Source: Methylobacillus sp. MM3 | GTDB taxonomy: Bacteria > Pseudomonadota > Gammaproteobacteria > Burkholderiales > Methylophilaceae | Reading direction: 5' to 3' | NCBI RefSeq assembly: GCF_001645185.1 | Contig: NZ_LXTQ01000011.1 | Coordinates: forward strand, 310,001 to 374,000 | Length of the DNA stretch: 64,000 bases | Part shown: positions 47,877 to 55,929 of the stretch, in pieces | How the letters are laid out: the number at the start of each line of letters is the position of its first letter | How positions within the stretch are numbered: the stretch's first letter is position 1 | Made by a program: the position numbers and the translations under genes | Notes under the pieces: model-generated | The model's database searches: none | Told to the model about the DNA's origin: nothing | The model's input: the letters and a program-made list of their open reading frames with translations, nothing else

Positions 47877-48743
47877 TTATCCGTTGATGATTTCGCCGCC
47901 GTTGGGGTGCAACACCTGGCCCGACATGTAGGAAGAATCGTCCGACGCCAGGAAAACGTAGCACGGTGCGATCTCGCTCGGTTGCGCGGCGCGCCCCATC
48001 GGCACGTCGGTACCGAATTTGGCGACCTGGTCGGGCGGGAAGGTCGCGGCGATCAATGGCGTCCAGACCGGGCCGGGGGCCACGGCATTGACGTAAATTC
48101 CCTGCTTGATCAGCTGCTTGGAAAGCGAGCGGGTAAACGCCACAATGGCGCCCTTGGTGGCGGAGTAATCCAGCAGATGAGGGCTGCCGCGATAAGCGGT
48201 GACTGAAGCGGTATTGATGATGCTGCTGCCTTTCTTGAGATAGGGCAGTGCAGCTTTCGTCAGGTAGAACATCGAAAAACAGTTCACCCGGAACGTGCTT
48301 TCAAGGTTATCCAAATCCAGTTCTTCGACGCTTTCGGCCGGAAACTGCTCGGCAGCGTTGTTGACCAGGATATCGAGGTGACCGTATTCCTTTACGGTTT
48401 CGGCCACCAGCTTGTCGCAAAAGCCCTTGTTGCTGAGATCGCCGGCAAAAAGCAGGCATTGCGCGTCGTGTGCCTCTACCAGATCGCGGGTCTCGTTGGC
48501 GTCGACAACTTCGTCCAGAAACTGGATCGCGATATCTGCGCCTTCCATTGCGAAGGCAATCGCAATGGCTCGCCCGATACCGCTGTCACCGCCGGTAATG
48601 ATGGCTACCTTGCCCTGAAGTTTTCCGCTGGCGTGATAATCCGCCCGCACATACTCCGGACGGGGAATCATTTCATGTTCGATGCCTGGTTGGCGGTTCT
48701 GATGTTGTGGCGGGCGCGTCTGCGGTTCGGTTCCGGTTTTCAT
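47877..48743 (-). CDS. SDR family oxidoreductase (YghA/general-stress type)
   Basis: About 288 residues. A Pro/Gln-rich leader (about 45 residues, ending RPEYVRADYHASGKLQGK) precedes an SDR domain with GGDSGIGRA, NNAAEQ, NTASVTAYRGS and YSATKGA. This leader is typical of the YghA/YhdG group, linked to stress and aldehyde reduction. Start at 48743 has GGAG six bases upstream; ATGs at 48755 and 48797 are in frame. Upstream neighbour of the copper-storage gene. Confidence 0.9.
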   Translation of the reverse strand: MKTGTEPQTRPPQHQNRQPGIEHEMIPRPEYVRADYHASGKLQGKVAIITGGDSGIGRAIAIAFAMEGADIAIQFLDEVVDANETRDLVEAHDAQCLLFAGDLSNKGFCDKLVAETVKEYGHLDILVNNAAEQFPAESVEELDLDNLESTFRVNCFSMFYLTKAALPYLKKGSSIINTASVTAYRGSPHLLDYSATKGAIVAFTRSLSKQLIKQGIYVNAVAPGPVWTPLIAATFPPDQVAKFGTDVPMGRAAQPSEIAPCYVFLASDDSSYMSGQVLHPNGGEIING

Positions 48744-48863
48744 GGCGGGCTCCATCGAAAAGTTGGATGGCGAAGTGCTTGTAATGAGAATAGCCAACCG
48801 CGGGATTACGAGGTGTAGGAAACGACTGATTCCACTGTCGGAAAGCGGTGTTTTCGGAAGCTG

Positions 48864-49247
48864 TCAGCCATGCGGCTGGCGAGCCAGCAGCCAACCATAG
48901 ATGAGGATATTCAGGGCCACGACAATTGCGCCGAGCACGATCTGCACCGTGGGCGTCAGCCCGGCAGGGTAGATCAATGGAAGAAGATAGCGCGCAATGA
49001 AATCGCCCTCATAAGGCGTATCGCCGGCCAGGCGCTGAAAATGCTTTTCCAGCGGCGTAAGCGGGCAAGGCAGGCTGAAAAACTCCGTCAACGCACCCCA
49101 GAGCGCGGCGGGAATATGCAGCCAGGCTACTTGCGGCCACTTCAATACCAGCAAGCCACCCAGCAGTACGAAAATGATGAATGCAAAATGCGCCAGCAGG
49201 GTGAGGTCGGCCAGCAGGCGGTAAAAGGTTTGTTCAGGCCACGGCAA
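48864..49247 (-). CDS. DUF2784 family membrane protein
   Basis: 127 residues with three to four membrane helices and the DUF2784 features LLADLTLLAHFAFIIFVLLGG and FFSLPCPLTPLE. Function unknown. Its first codons overlap the 3' end of the DUF202 gene by 14 bases, so the two are co-translated. Confidence 0.87.
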   Translation of the reverse strand: MPWPEQTFYRLLADLTLLAHFAFIIFVLLGGLLVLKWPQVAWLHIPAALWGALTEFFSLPCPLTPLEKHFQRLAGDTPYEGDFIARYLLPLIYPAGLTPTVQIVLGAIVVALNILIYGWLLARQPHG

Positions 49248-49587
49248 GGTAAATGGCCAAAATCAGGCCGAAACACGCCACCACGAGCGTTACTGCGGAA
49301 GTGAGCCACGGCATCGCAATCTGCGGGATGTCCTGGCGCGGCAGTGTTTCGATATAACTGCGATGATTATGCAGTGCGCCCATCATTGCCAGCGCCCCGG
49401 CAATGATCAATGCAACGCCTAACATGCTGGACCAGTCATGCAGCTCGGCTTTTGGACTCCCGCTATGAAACAGTGTCAGGAACAATCCGAAACGGGCGAC
49501 CACGAAACCGAGCGCTATCACCGTCAGCCCGGTGCGTATCCAGGCCAGCAGGGTGCGTTCTGCGGCAAAGAATACTCTTGGATCCAT
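49234..49587 (-). CDS. DUF202/YidH-type membrane protein
   Basis: 117 residues, three membrane helices, with the family signature FFAAERTLLAWIRTGLTVIALGFVVARFGL near the N terminus. YidH-type proteins are small inner-membrane proteins of unknown function. It lies five bases downstream of the 78-codon gene and overlaps the DUF2784 gene: a three-gene operon. Confidence 0.88.
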   Translation of the reverse strand: MDPRVFFAAERTLLAWIRTGLTVIALGFVVARFGLFLTLFHSGSPKAELHDWSSMLGVALIIAGALAMMGALHNHRSYIETLPRQDIPQIAMPWLTSAVTLVVACFGLILAIYLAVA

Positions 49588-49592
49588 CTCGT

Positions 49593-49829
49593 TCAGCCCA
49601 GCAGGTAAGCCGAATCATTGCCTTTCTTCACCCATTCTTCATCGCTTTTGACAAGCTTGTCGGTGCAGGCGGCGAGTTTGATGGAGAGCGCAATCGATTT
49701 TTCGATCAGGACATCCTCGTTTTGTTCGTTCAAATCGCCTTTTTGGATATAGGCCGCCAGCAAGGTGGCGGCCATGCCGGCGACGACGGTTTCGCTATGC
49801 TGAAGATGCAGGAAATGATCTTTGGACAT
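49593..49829 (-). CDS. small conserved-looking hypothetical protein
   Basis: 78 residues, soluble, two predicted helices; contains HFLHLQHSETVVAGMAATLLAAYIQKGDL and ends in AYLLG. I do not recognise a family. Supported as a gene by the tight spacing to the DUF202 gene (five bases) and by normal codon use. First gene of the small operon. Confidence 0.7.
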   Translation of the reverse strand: MSKDHFLHLQHSETVVAGMAATLLAAYIQKGDLNEQNEDVLIEKSIALSIKLAACTDKLVKSDEEWVKKGNDSAYLLG

Positions 49830-49905
49830 GAGGCTTCCTTGTTTTCTGAAAACGATTGAAGATTTCCAGATTACTCGCGAACGTCTGCCCAGTGAAGATG
49901 CAACA

Positions 49906-49932
49906 TGAAAAAGGCCGACATGGGCCGGCCTT
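49906..49932 (-). terminator. intrinsic terminator after VOC gene
   Basis: Stem AAGGCCG/CGGCCTT with an eight-base loop and a run of five T on the minus strand, placed just downstream of the stop at 49950. Confidence 0.85.
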
Positions 49933-49949
49933 GGAGTTACGGAAGAACG

Positions 49950-50447
49950 CTACCCGGAATAGGCGCGTTTCAATTCGGCAATGTCGAGCTTCTTCATTTG
50001 CAGCAGCGCTGCCATGGTGCGCCCGGATTTGGCTTTGTCCTTATCCAGCAGCATCTCGATCAGCACGGTCGGCACCACCTGCCACGAAACGCCGAATTTA
50101 TCCTTCAGCCAGCCGCATATCTGCGCTTCCACGGGGCCGCCCTGAGACAGTTTTTCCCAGTAGAAATCCACTTCCTGCTGGCTTTCGCAATTGATCTGGA
50201 AAGAAATGGCTTCGTTGAACGTAAAAGTCGGCCCGCCATTCAGCGCGGTGAAGGGCTGCCCGTCGAGTTCGAAGGCTACCGTCATCACCGAGCCCGGCGG
50301 CCGGCCGTGGATTTCCTGCCCGACCTCACCGTAATGGGAAACGGCGGTGATACGCGAATTGGGAAAGATATCGCAATAAAACGCTGCCGCCGCTTCGGCT
50401 TGATCGTTGAACCACAGGCAAGGGGTGATCTTGTGCAGGGTTGCCAT
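49950..50447 (-). CDS. PhnB-like VOC family protein
   Basis: 165 residues of the 3-demethylubiquinone-methyltransferase-like (PhnB) VOC group: ITPCLWFNDQAEAAAAFYCDIFPNS, NGGPTFTFNEAISF, and CGWLKDKFGVSWQVVPTVL. Usually annotated without known substrate. Start at 50447 has GGAGAA upstream; the longer frame to 50663 is an artefact inside the next gene. Follows the second VOC gene by 13 bases, so both are one operon. Confidence 0.88.
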   Translation of the reverse strand: MATLHKITPCLWFNDQAEAAAAFYCDIFPNSRITAVSHYGEVGQEIHGRPPGSVMTVAFELDGQPFTALNGGPTFTFNEAISFQINCESQQEVDFYWEKLSQGGPVEAQICGWLKDKFGVSWQVVPTVLIEMLLDKDKAKSGRTMAALLQMKKLDIAELKRAYSG

Positions 50448-50460
50448 GGGGTTCTCCTTT

Positions 50461-50934
50461 TCAGCTGGCTGCTTCGGGGCAGCCTTTGGCCGCGGCGGCC
50501 TGGATTTCCTGCGGGCTGACATCGCGCATATGTGTGGCAATGGACCATTGATGCCCGAAGGGATCCTGCACGATGCCGTAGCGGTCGCCCCAGAACATGT
50601 CATCGAGCGGCATGCGTACCGTGCACCCGGCGGCGATGGCCTGCTTGAATTGCTGGTCGGCATCTTTTACGTACAGATGCAATGTCACGCTGGTGCCGTT
50701 GCGCGCATTGGGGCCGAGCGAGCCCCAATCGGGGTACTCATCGACCAGCATGAGCATGGAATCGCCGATCTGGATCAGCCCGTGCATCAGCTTGCCGTCC
50801 GGACCTTTCAGGCGTCCGTGTTCCTGCGCGTTGAACGCTTTTTTGTAAAACTCGATCGCGTCTTCCGCGCCTGCGCAAACCAGGTGGGGCGTAATCGTAT
50901 GCATTCCCGGCGGGATGGGGTTGGGGGTATTCAT
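50461..50934 (-). CDS. VOC family protein (glyoxalase/bleomycin resistance-like)
   Basis: About 157 residues with ITPHLVCAGAEDAIEFYKKAF and the C-terminal DDMFWGDRYGIVQDPFGHQWSIATH, typical of the PhnB/YdcJ-like VOC group. Start at 50934 (MNTPN) has GGAG nine bases upstream. It is divergent from the TetR gene across a long palindrome, so it is the likely target of that regulator. Confidence 0.87.
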   Translation of the reverse strand: MNTPNPIPPGMHTITPHLVCAGAEDAIEFYKKAFNAQEHGRLKGPDGKLMHGLIQIGDSMLMLVDEYPDWGSLGPNARNGTSVTLHLYVKDADQQFKQAIAAGCTVRMPLDDMFWGDRYGIVQDPFGHQWSIATHMRDVSPQEIQAAAAKGCPEAAS

Positions 50935-51001
50935 GACCATCATCTCCTTATATGAAGAGCCTGTGTCGGTAGCATTTATCCAGGCTCATGATAAGATTAA
51001 T

Positions 51002-51045
51002 GTGTACAGCGTCCACAAATGCTACCTAATGTGGACGCTGTACAC
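51002..51045. promoter_or_regulatory. TetR operator: long perfect inverted repeat
   Basis: Sixteen-bp arm at 51002-51017 (GTGTACAGCGTCCACA), 12-base spacer, perfect complementary arm at 51030-51045. Each arm is itself weakly symmetric (TGT...ACA). It lies in the gap between the divergent VOC and TetR genes, 20 bases before the TetR start, so it can control both. Confidence 0.85.
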
Positions 51046-51067
51046 AAGTACGTTGGACAAAGAAAAT

Positions 51068-51700
51068 ATGGAAAAAATCGCAAAACGCAGTACTTATCGG
51101 CACGGGGATCTCCACCGCGCCTTGCTGGAAGCGGCGATCGAGCTGGCCAGAAAAGGCGGCAAGAATGCCATCGTGCTGCGCGAAGTCACCCGGCAGGCGG
51201 GCGTTGCGCCCAATGCCGCCTATCGCCATTTTGAAGACCTGGGTTCGCTGCTGCGCGCCGTCTCCATGGCCGCGCAGGCGCAACTGGCCGACGCCATGGA
51301 AAAAGAACTCGCCACCGTTAAACCTTCCGGCAACAAGGCCGAAGATGCCCGTGCCCGGCTGAGAGCGGTCGGTACCGGCTATCTCACCTTTGCACAATCC
51401 GAGCCGGGGTTGTTCAGGATGGCGTTTTCCGAACATGCCGACATGAGCAACGCCACCCATCCGGCCAGCACTGGCCATGGCGGCCTGACGCCTTTTCAGA
51501 TATTGAGCGGCGCGCTAGACGATCTGGTGTCTGCCGGGGAGCTTCCGGCGGAGCGAAGAGTGGCATCGGAGTTTCTCGCCTGGTCCGCCGTACATGGGCT
51601 GGCGATGTTGTTGATCGACGGTCCGATGCGCGGATCAGGGCAGGCGCAGGCCGAGGCGCTGGGGCAGCGGCTGATCGATATGGTGGAGCGGGGGCTTTAG
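51068..51700 (+). CDS. TetR/AcrR family regulator
   Basis: 210 residues. N-terminal helix-turn-helix: GDLHRALLEAAIELARKGG, then LREVTRQAGVAPNAAYRHFEDLGSLLRAV. The C-terminal ligand domain resembles the WHG/TetR_C_33 group with FRMAFSE and SAVHGLAMLLIDGP. Start at 51068 (MEKIAKR); the frame opens earlier across the operator. Probably represses itself and the divergent VOC operon. Ligand unknown. Confidence 0.9.
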   Translation: MEKIAKRSTYRHGDLHRALLEAAIELARKGGKNAIVLREVTRQAGVAPNAAYRHFEDLGSLLRAVSMAAQAQLADAMEKELATVKPSGNKAEDARARLRAVGTGYLTFAQSEPGLFRMAFSEHADMSNATHPASTGHGGLTPFQILSGALDDLVSAGELPAERRVASEFLAWSAVHGLAMLLIDGPMRGSGQAQAEALGQRLIDMVERGL

Positions 51701-51728
51701 CGGCTCGTCGGACGCATGGGTACGACGA

Positions 51729-52319
51729 TCAGGTTTCCTTCTCGCCCACCCACTTTTTCACAACAGGCGGCCGGTAATCCAGAAAGCGTTGCAGAAGTGC
51801 TTCGGGCTCATCTTCAACCATCAACATGCTGCGCACAGCGGGTCTGACGAACTGCTCCGCCACGGTGTGATCGAGAAATGCGTGCAAGGGATCGTAGTAC
51901 CCTTGCACATTGAGCAGGCCGCACGGCTTGTGGTGCAGCCCGAGCTGCGCCCACGTCCAGATCTCAAAAATCTCTTCCAGCGTGCCGATGCCGCCGGGGA
52001 GGGCGATAAACCCGTCCGCAAGCTCGGCCATCAGCGTCTTGCGCTCATGCATGGATTGCGTGACATGCAGCTCGGTCAAGTGATGGTGCGCAACTTCCTT
52101 GCTTACGAGCGCCTCGGGAATGACCCCTACAACCCGCCCGCCCAGATGCAGCACATGATCGGCCACCACGCCCATGATTCCCACACTCGCTCCGCCGTAC
52201 ACCAGTCCGATGTCGCGCTTCACCAGCGATTCCGCAAGTATCCTGGCCGCGCCCGCATAGTTTTCGTGACGCCCCGGGCTGGAACCGCAATAAACACAAA
52301 TATTTTTGATTGTATGCAT
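51729..52319 (-). CDS. LOG family (lysine decarboxylase-like) nucleotide hydrolase
   Basis: 196 residues of the LOG/TIGR00730 family, cytokinin-riboside-monophosphate phosphoribohydrolase type. The signatures are CVYCGSSPG near the N terminus, YGGASVGIMG, MHERKTLMAELADGFIALPGGIGTLEE with the catalytic Arg and Glu of the PGGxGTxxE motif. Bacterial members cleave AMP or related nucleotides. Start at 52319 (MHTIKN). Follows a small membrane-protein gene on the same strand. Confidence 0.9.
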   Translation of the reverse strand: MHTIKNICVYCGSSPGRHENYAGAARILAESLVKRDIGLVYGGASVGIMGVVADHVLHLGGRVVGVIPEALVSKEVAHHHLTELHVTQSMHERKTLMAELADGFIALPGGIGTLEEIFEIWTWAQLGLHHKPCGLLNVQGYYDPLHAFLDHTVAEQFVRPAVRSMLMVEDEPEALLQRFLDYRPPVVKKWVGEKET

Positions 52320-52358
52320 AAACGTATGGACTGCTCGAAAGAAGCAACGAGTTAACAA

Positions 52359-52745
52359 TCAGGCTTCAAGCGTATTGCTTTTCACCACCATGACCAGCAT
52401 GAGTACAACACCCAGCGTCACCGTAAGCGAAGCCAGTGCGAGCACGGGGTCAAGCTGCGCCAAAGGCAATACATTGGCAAAAAGCAAAAGCAGCCCGACA
52501 AACATCGTCACCGCGCCCGCGTGATGCACGATAAACTGCGCCATGGCCAGCCTGGGCATCTTGTCGGTTAACCACAGCTTGTGGATGACGCCATAGATCA
52601 GCGACGTCACAAATCCGACCAGCAGGATATGCGCATGGGTCACATGCTGCGCGGGATCCTGCGATACCCCCATGAAAATGCCCACTCCCATCCCGGCGAC
52701 TGCATAACACAAGGCCCATACAAGGTATTTTTTATCGTAAGTCAT
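52359..52745 (-). CDS. four-helix membrane protein with histidines in helices
   Basis: About 128 residues, four hydrophobic helices. Histidines fall in or next to the membrane: HVTHAHILLVGFVTSLIYGVIHKLWL and QFIVHHAGAVTM, a pattern like heme-copper oxidase subunit I or NnrS fragments. I do not assign a function. Start at 52745 (MTYDKK); the frame opens ten codons earlier. Same strand as the LOG gene, 39 bases upstream of it. Confidence 0.72.
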   Translation of the reverse strand: MTYDKKYLVWALCYAVAGMGVGIFMGVSQDPAQHVTHAHILLVGFVTSLIYGVIHKLWLTDKMPRLAMAQFIVHHAGAVTMFVGLLLLFANVLPLAQLDPVLALASLTVTLGVVLMLVMVVKSNTLEA

Positions 52746-52819
52746 GGTTGTCTCTCCCTGGGTAAGGTCCATCATTGCGCTTCAAATTCAAGGATGTATG
52801 TTACACGTCAATCCTGCAT

Positions 52820-53209
52820 TTAATGCGATGGCTGTCGAGCATAACTGACGGTCAGCGCCTCCCATACGTGCTCGTCGGGCTCATTCCAGTATACGATCCG
52901 GCCCCCGTGTTCTGTATTGATTCGCATATCCACCGGGCCGTGCGGAGTGCTTCTGTATGCGATCCCATGGGCTTTCAGTCTTTCAACGATTGCATCGAAT
53001 TCGGCCTCGCCGACCCGGAAGCAATAATGCTGGATGGGGAAGGGGCCTTCAGTTTGATCGAAGTCGAAGGTCAGGCCGTCGTTGATATACACGGGACAAA
53101 AAGGGCCGGTGCCCGACTCTGCCCAGGGAACGTCGAGAATGAAGGCTAACAGCTTCGCTGCGGCCTTGCTGTCATGCGCCGGGATGATCGTGTGGTCGAG
53201 TTGGATGCT
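52820..53209 (-). CDS. VOC family protein (glyoxalase-like)
   Basis: 129 residues: two beta-alpha-beta VOC halves, LDHTIIPAHDSKAAAKLLAFILDVP and the later HYCFRVGEAEFDAIVERLKAHGI. A metal-site His is visible at the start (LDHTIIPA) and further His/Glu residues near the end. Start at 53209 (MSIQLDH). Substrate unknown. Confidence 0.85.
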   Translation of the reverse strand, partial: SIQLDHTIIPAHDSKAAAKLLAFILDVPWAESGTGPFCPVYINDGLTFDFDQTEGPFPIQHYCFRVGEAEFDAIVERLKAHGIAYRSTPHGPVDMRINTEHGGRIVYWNEPDEHVWEALTVSYARQPSH

Positions 53210-53354
53210 CATTGCGGGCTCCCAAATGCAGAATATTAGAGACAAGTTTGCGCCGTCTCACCTTGAAAGCACAGGGCTGGGTTTCCGCCAGCGGAAGAAT
53301 CCAACGCGGAGGCCGGGCTGCGCGGCTTCTTGAGCAGTCCGGCTGGTTGCAAGG

Positions 53355-54290
53355 TCAGGACTGTTCGCGGCGCCTGCGCGCCTCGTAACTTTGCAGATGA
53401 GTGTAGGCGACCTTCAGGAGCGGAGCATCAATACCGTGAGCCATTGCCCGGTGCACCATATCGCCCAGGATATGGTCGGCTTCTGTTTGCCCATTTCGTT
53501 CGATATCCCGCAGCATGGATGCCGTGCTCGTGGAGCCTCGTGCGGTGAGCTGCATCCGGGATTGCGCAAGGCGCTCTTCGCCTGGCATGTGGCCGTGTTT
53601 CCGGGCGACGGCACTGCACTCAACCAGCAGCCCGAGAATGAAATCTTCTCCAGTAGCGGTTTGCAGGATATCGCCAATCGAAGCCCGCATCGTGCATGTA
53701 GCCCCTGCCAGTGCGGAAAGAAAAACGAATTTGTCCCACATCTCGCCTTCAATATTCCCGGACAAGTGAAAGTCGATGTCGGTGCTACCCAGCACCTTGG
53801 CAAGCGCGGCGACCGGCGAAGGCGCTGGCGCGGCGCGCGTACCAATAACCATGCGATGAAGTTCATTGAGATGTCGGATTTTTCCTTCTGCCGTCAGCGT
53901 CACGCCAAGGTGTGCCAGGCCGCCCAATACTCTTGCATGGCCAAATCGCTCATCCAGGCGGGCCAGATGGGCGATGCCATTGAGCAAGGGAACGACAATG
54001 CCGTCAGAGGCAAGCGCAGGCGCAATGGTGTCCATGGCCGAGTCAAGATCGTATGCCTTGCACGACAGGATCACGGCGTCGAATTTTCCCGCAGTGCTGT
54101 CTTGAACCGAGGTGATGAGTTTTGGAGCGATGTGTACATCGCCAAGCGGGCTCAAGACATGCAGGCCATCCTCCAACAAGCCGCGTGCCCGTGCCGGCCT
54201 TACCAGAAATGTAATGTCGCCGCCGGCGTGATGTATCCTCGCGCCGAAATAGCCGCCAATTCCACCTGCACCGAGCATCAAGATACGCAT
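53355..54290 (-). CDS. ketopantoate reductase family (PanE/ApbA) protein
   Basis: 311 residues. N-terminal NADP loop MLGAGGIGGYFGARI, catalytic-region Lys in EGEMWDKFVFLSALAG and the C-terminal helical domain with KPTISWAI-like DHILGDMVHRA. PanE would make pantoate for CoA, but paralogues with other substrates are common; here it is not next to panB or panC, so the role stays open. Confidence 0.87.
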   Translation of the reverse strand: MRILMLGAGGIGGYFGARIHHAGGDITFLVRPARARGLLEDGLHVLSPLGDVHIAPKLITSVQDSTAGKFDAVILSCKAYDLDSAMDTIAPALASDGIVVPLLNGIAHLARLDERFGHARVLGGLAHLGVTLTAEGKIRHLNELHRMVIGTRAAPAPSPVAALAKVLGSTDIDFHLSGNIEGEMWDKFVFLSALAGATCTMRASIGDILQTATGEDFILGLLVECSAVARKHGHMPGEERLAQSRMQLTARGSTSTASMLRDIERNGQTEADHILGDMVHRAMAHGIDAPLLKVAYTHLQSYEARRRREQS

Positions 54291-54343
54291 TTTTATTCCT
54301 TAAGGCGGCTAGGTTGATAGAGTAATCGATCAGTGGCGGACAT

Positions 54344-54368
54344 GTTTTAACACGCTCCGCTGGATGGA
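54344..54368 (-). repeat. possible decayed attC site
   Basis: A 24-base segment matches the centre and right half of the attC at 57040-57099 at 19 of 24 positions (GTTTTAnCnCG..CCGCT.GATGGA). The outer core sites are lost. It may mark an old left edge of the cassette array. Suggestive only. Confidence 0.4.
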
Positions 54369-54430
54369 TTAAGTGTTGTTAATCGTAGCCGCCATCCGCA
54401 AATTGTTTTGCATAGTACCGAGGTGACCTC

Positions 54431-54790
54431 TTAGCGCTCAACCTTGCTGTGGTGGTAATAAAGATAAGCAAGCCCGATAGGCGCTACGAGCAAGGCAAAT
54501 GCCCAGCACATTGCCATGGTGATGAACTTTGTCACCAGCATGAAAATGGCATTAACAAAGAAAACGTTGGATCCCATGATGAAGCCGACGATGCTTTCAT
54601 AGACGAAGCGCGAATACGGGTAAAGCAATGTGCTGATAATCGTAAAGAACAGCATGCTCGCTGGCATTGTTCGACCGCCCTGGGTAGACATGAAAAAGAC
54701 GAAGGAAGCCACAACCAGGCCAAAAAAGAACTGGCGAAAGTAATACTGGGGTGACAAGCCGCCGAGTGTTTTCCGAACGATGGGATGCAT
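54431..54790 (-). CDS. small membrane protein, hypothetical
   Basis: 119 residues with three to four hydrophobic helices, N-terminal motif LGGLSPQYYFRQFFFGLV, and a short charged end HHSKVER. Function not recognised. Gene reality is supported by a ribosome binding site (AGGAGAACCCTC before the ATG). It may be an old cassette since a decayed attC-like segment follows it by about 60 bases. Confidence 0.7.
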   Translation of the reverse strand: MHPIVRKTLGGLSPQYYFRQFFFGLVVASFVFFMSTQGGRTMPASMLFFTIISTLLYPYSRFVYESIVGFIMGSNVFFVNAIFMLVTKFITMAMCWAFALLVAPIGLAYLYYHHSKVER

Positions 54791-54902
54791 GAGGGTTCTC
54801 CTGTGTTTGAGTTGATATATGGGATATCAGCCAGATAGCGGATTGCGGTGGTTAGCCGCATTGCTATCCACCGCAATAGCGTGACATCTTTGCTGGATTG
54901 AA

Positions 54903-55238
54903 TTAACAGTTCACGGGCGCTGTCGTGGGGTGCGAGATAACGCCGTCTCCGTAAGTATGCAAAACGCGGGAGACGACAATATGGTAGCCATTCAACCATC
55001 CGAATTGAGAAATCTTGTCTGCCATATGTTTTTGATCTTTCATCAGTTGCTGCAGCCCATCCATGCTTTCCCAGTAGTAGACGGTTCCTATGCGGCCGGT
55101 ATCCGCGTTTTCCCAGGTATCCTCGCCAAGGTAGCCCACCGTCTGTTTTGCAAGATTTGCGATTTCCTGCTCAAGCTCGTAAAAATCTTCATCAAATTGT
55201 TTGATATCGAAGATGAAGGTGGCTGAATACATGGACAT
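54903..55238 (-). CDS. antibiotic biosynthesis monooxygenase (ABM)-like protein
   Basis: 111 residues of the dimeric alpha-beta barrel ABM fold: MYSATFIFDIKQFDEDFYELEQEIANLAKQTVGYLGEDTWEN, then YYWESMDGLQQLMKDQKHMADK and GYHIVVSRVLHTYGDG. Such proteins are often heme or quinol oxygenases or have no known role. Monocistronic. No attC adjoins it, so cassette origin is uncertain. Confidence 0.8.
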   Translation of the reverse strand: MSMYSATFIFDIKQFDEDFYELEQEIANLAKQTVGYLGEDTWENADTGRIGTVYYWESMDGLQQLMKDQKHMADKISQFGWLNGYHIVVSRVLHTYGDGVISHPTTAPVNC

Positions 55239-55454
55239 TCCTGGCTGAAGATTGAATTGGAAGATACATGGATGTTAGTCGAGGAGAGAGCTCTCTGGGC
55301 ACTAGTAGAAATACTAGGTTACAAACCGGAGATAATGAAAACTTGCAGGCAATCATGCCGGTAGCGCCACCGCCACGGTTGCGGCGTCGCAATACCTTAC
55401 GTCATGATGAGCTTACGTTTTCGCCTTGGGGCTGTTCTTCCAGCAAGTCGAGCC

Positions 55455-55488
55455 GATGGGCGGCAGCGGCCTGAACGAATTGCTAGAC
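55455..55488 (-). repeat. attC half-site (left edge of cassette array)
   Basis: The plus-strand segment GGCCTGAACGAATTGCTAGAC matches the right half of other sites here (GGCTTGAATGAATTGTTAGCG), with core GCTAGAC in place of GTTAGAC. It overlaps the DUF488 stop codon exactly as intact sites overlap their genes. The matching left half is not seen. Confidence 0.6.
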
Positions 55489-55833
55489 CCCACGATCAAG
55501 GTATTCCATGAGCGCGACGGCATTATTGTGCAAAGTATCTTTCGCACCGTAGAGCAGTGTTACTCGCCGTCGCTTCGCCATTTTGAGCACTTGATCGACA
55601 GCCTCTGCCTGACCGTCAAGTTCGGCAAAATAGCGTTGCCGGAACTGCACCCACTTTTCCGGATCGTGCCCAAACCACTGACGCAATTCAGTACTCGGAG
55701 CCAAGGTTTTGAACCATAGATCGACGCTTGCGCTGGCCTTTGACAAACCGCGTGGCCAAATCCGGTCGATCAGAATGCGAAATCCGTCTTTGGGTGCGGC
55801 AGGCTCATAAATGCGTTTGATCGTGAGGCTCAT
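55483..55833 (-). CDS. DUF488 family protein (YeaO-like), likely cassette-borne
   Basis: 116 residues with the DUF488 features IKRIYEPAAPKDGFRILIDRIWPRG, WFGHDPEKWVQFRQRYFAEL and TLLYGAKDTLHNNAVAL. Function of the family is unknown. Start at 55833 with GAGGAG upstream. The stop codon overlaps an attC half-site, so it is probably the last cassette of the array. No convincing attC separates it from the TfoX gene. Confidence 0.85.
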   Translation of the reverse strand: MSLTIKRIYEPAAPKDGFRILIDRIWPRGLSKASASVDLWFKTLAPSTELRQWFGHDPEKWVQFRQRYFAELDGQAEAVDQVLKMAKRRRVTLLYGAKDTLHNNAVALMEYLDRGV

Positions 55834-55929
55834 GTAAATTTCTCCTCGTGATATCCAACGACTGAGTTCACAGGTTACCGTAGAGTTAGCCGATATTTTA
55901 TGCAGCCAGGACAACGCCTCACTTTTGCC

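Noticed and set aside
55857..55893. Possible attC between the DUF488 and TfoX_N genes (ATCCAAC ... GTTAGCC)
   Set aside because: Core-like ends are present but the inner arms do not pair, so the similarity may be chance.
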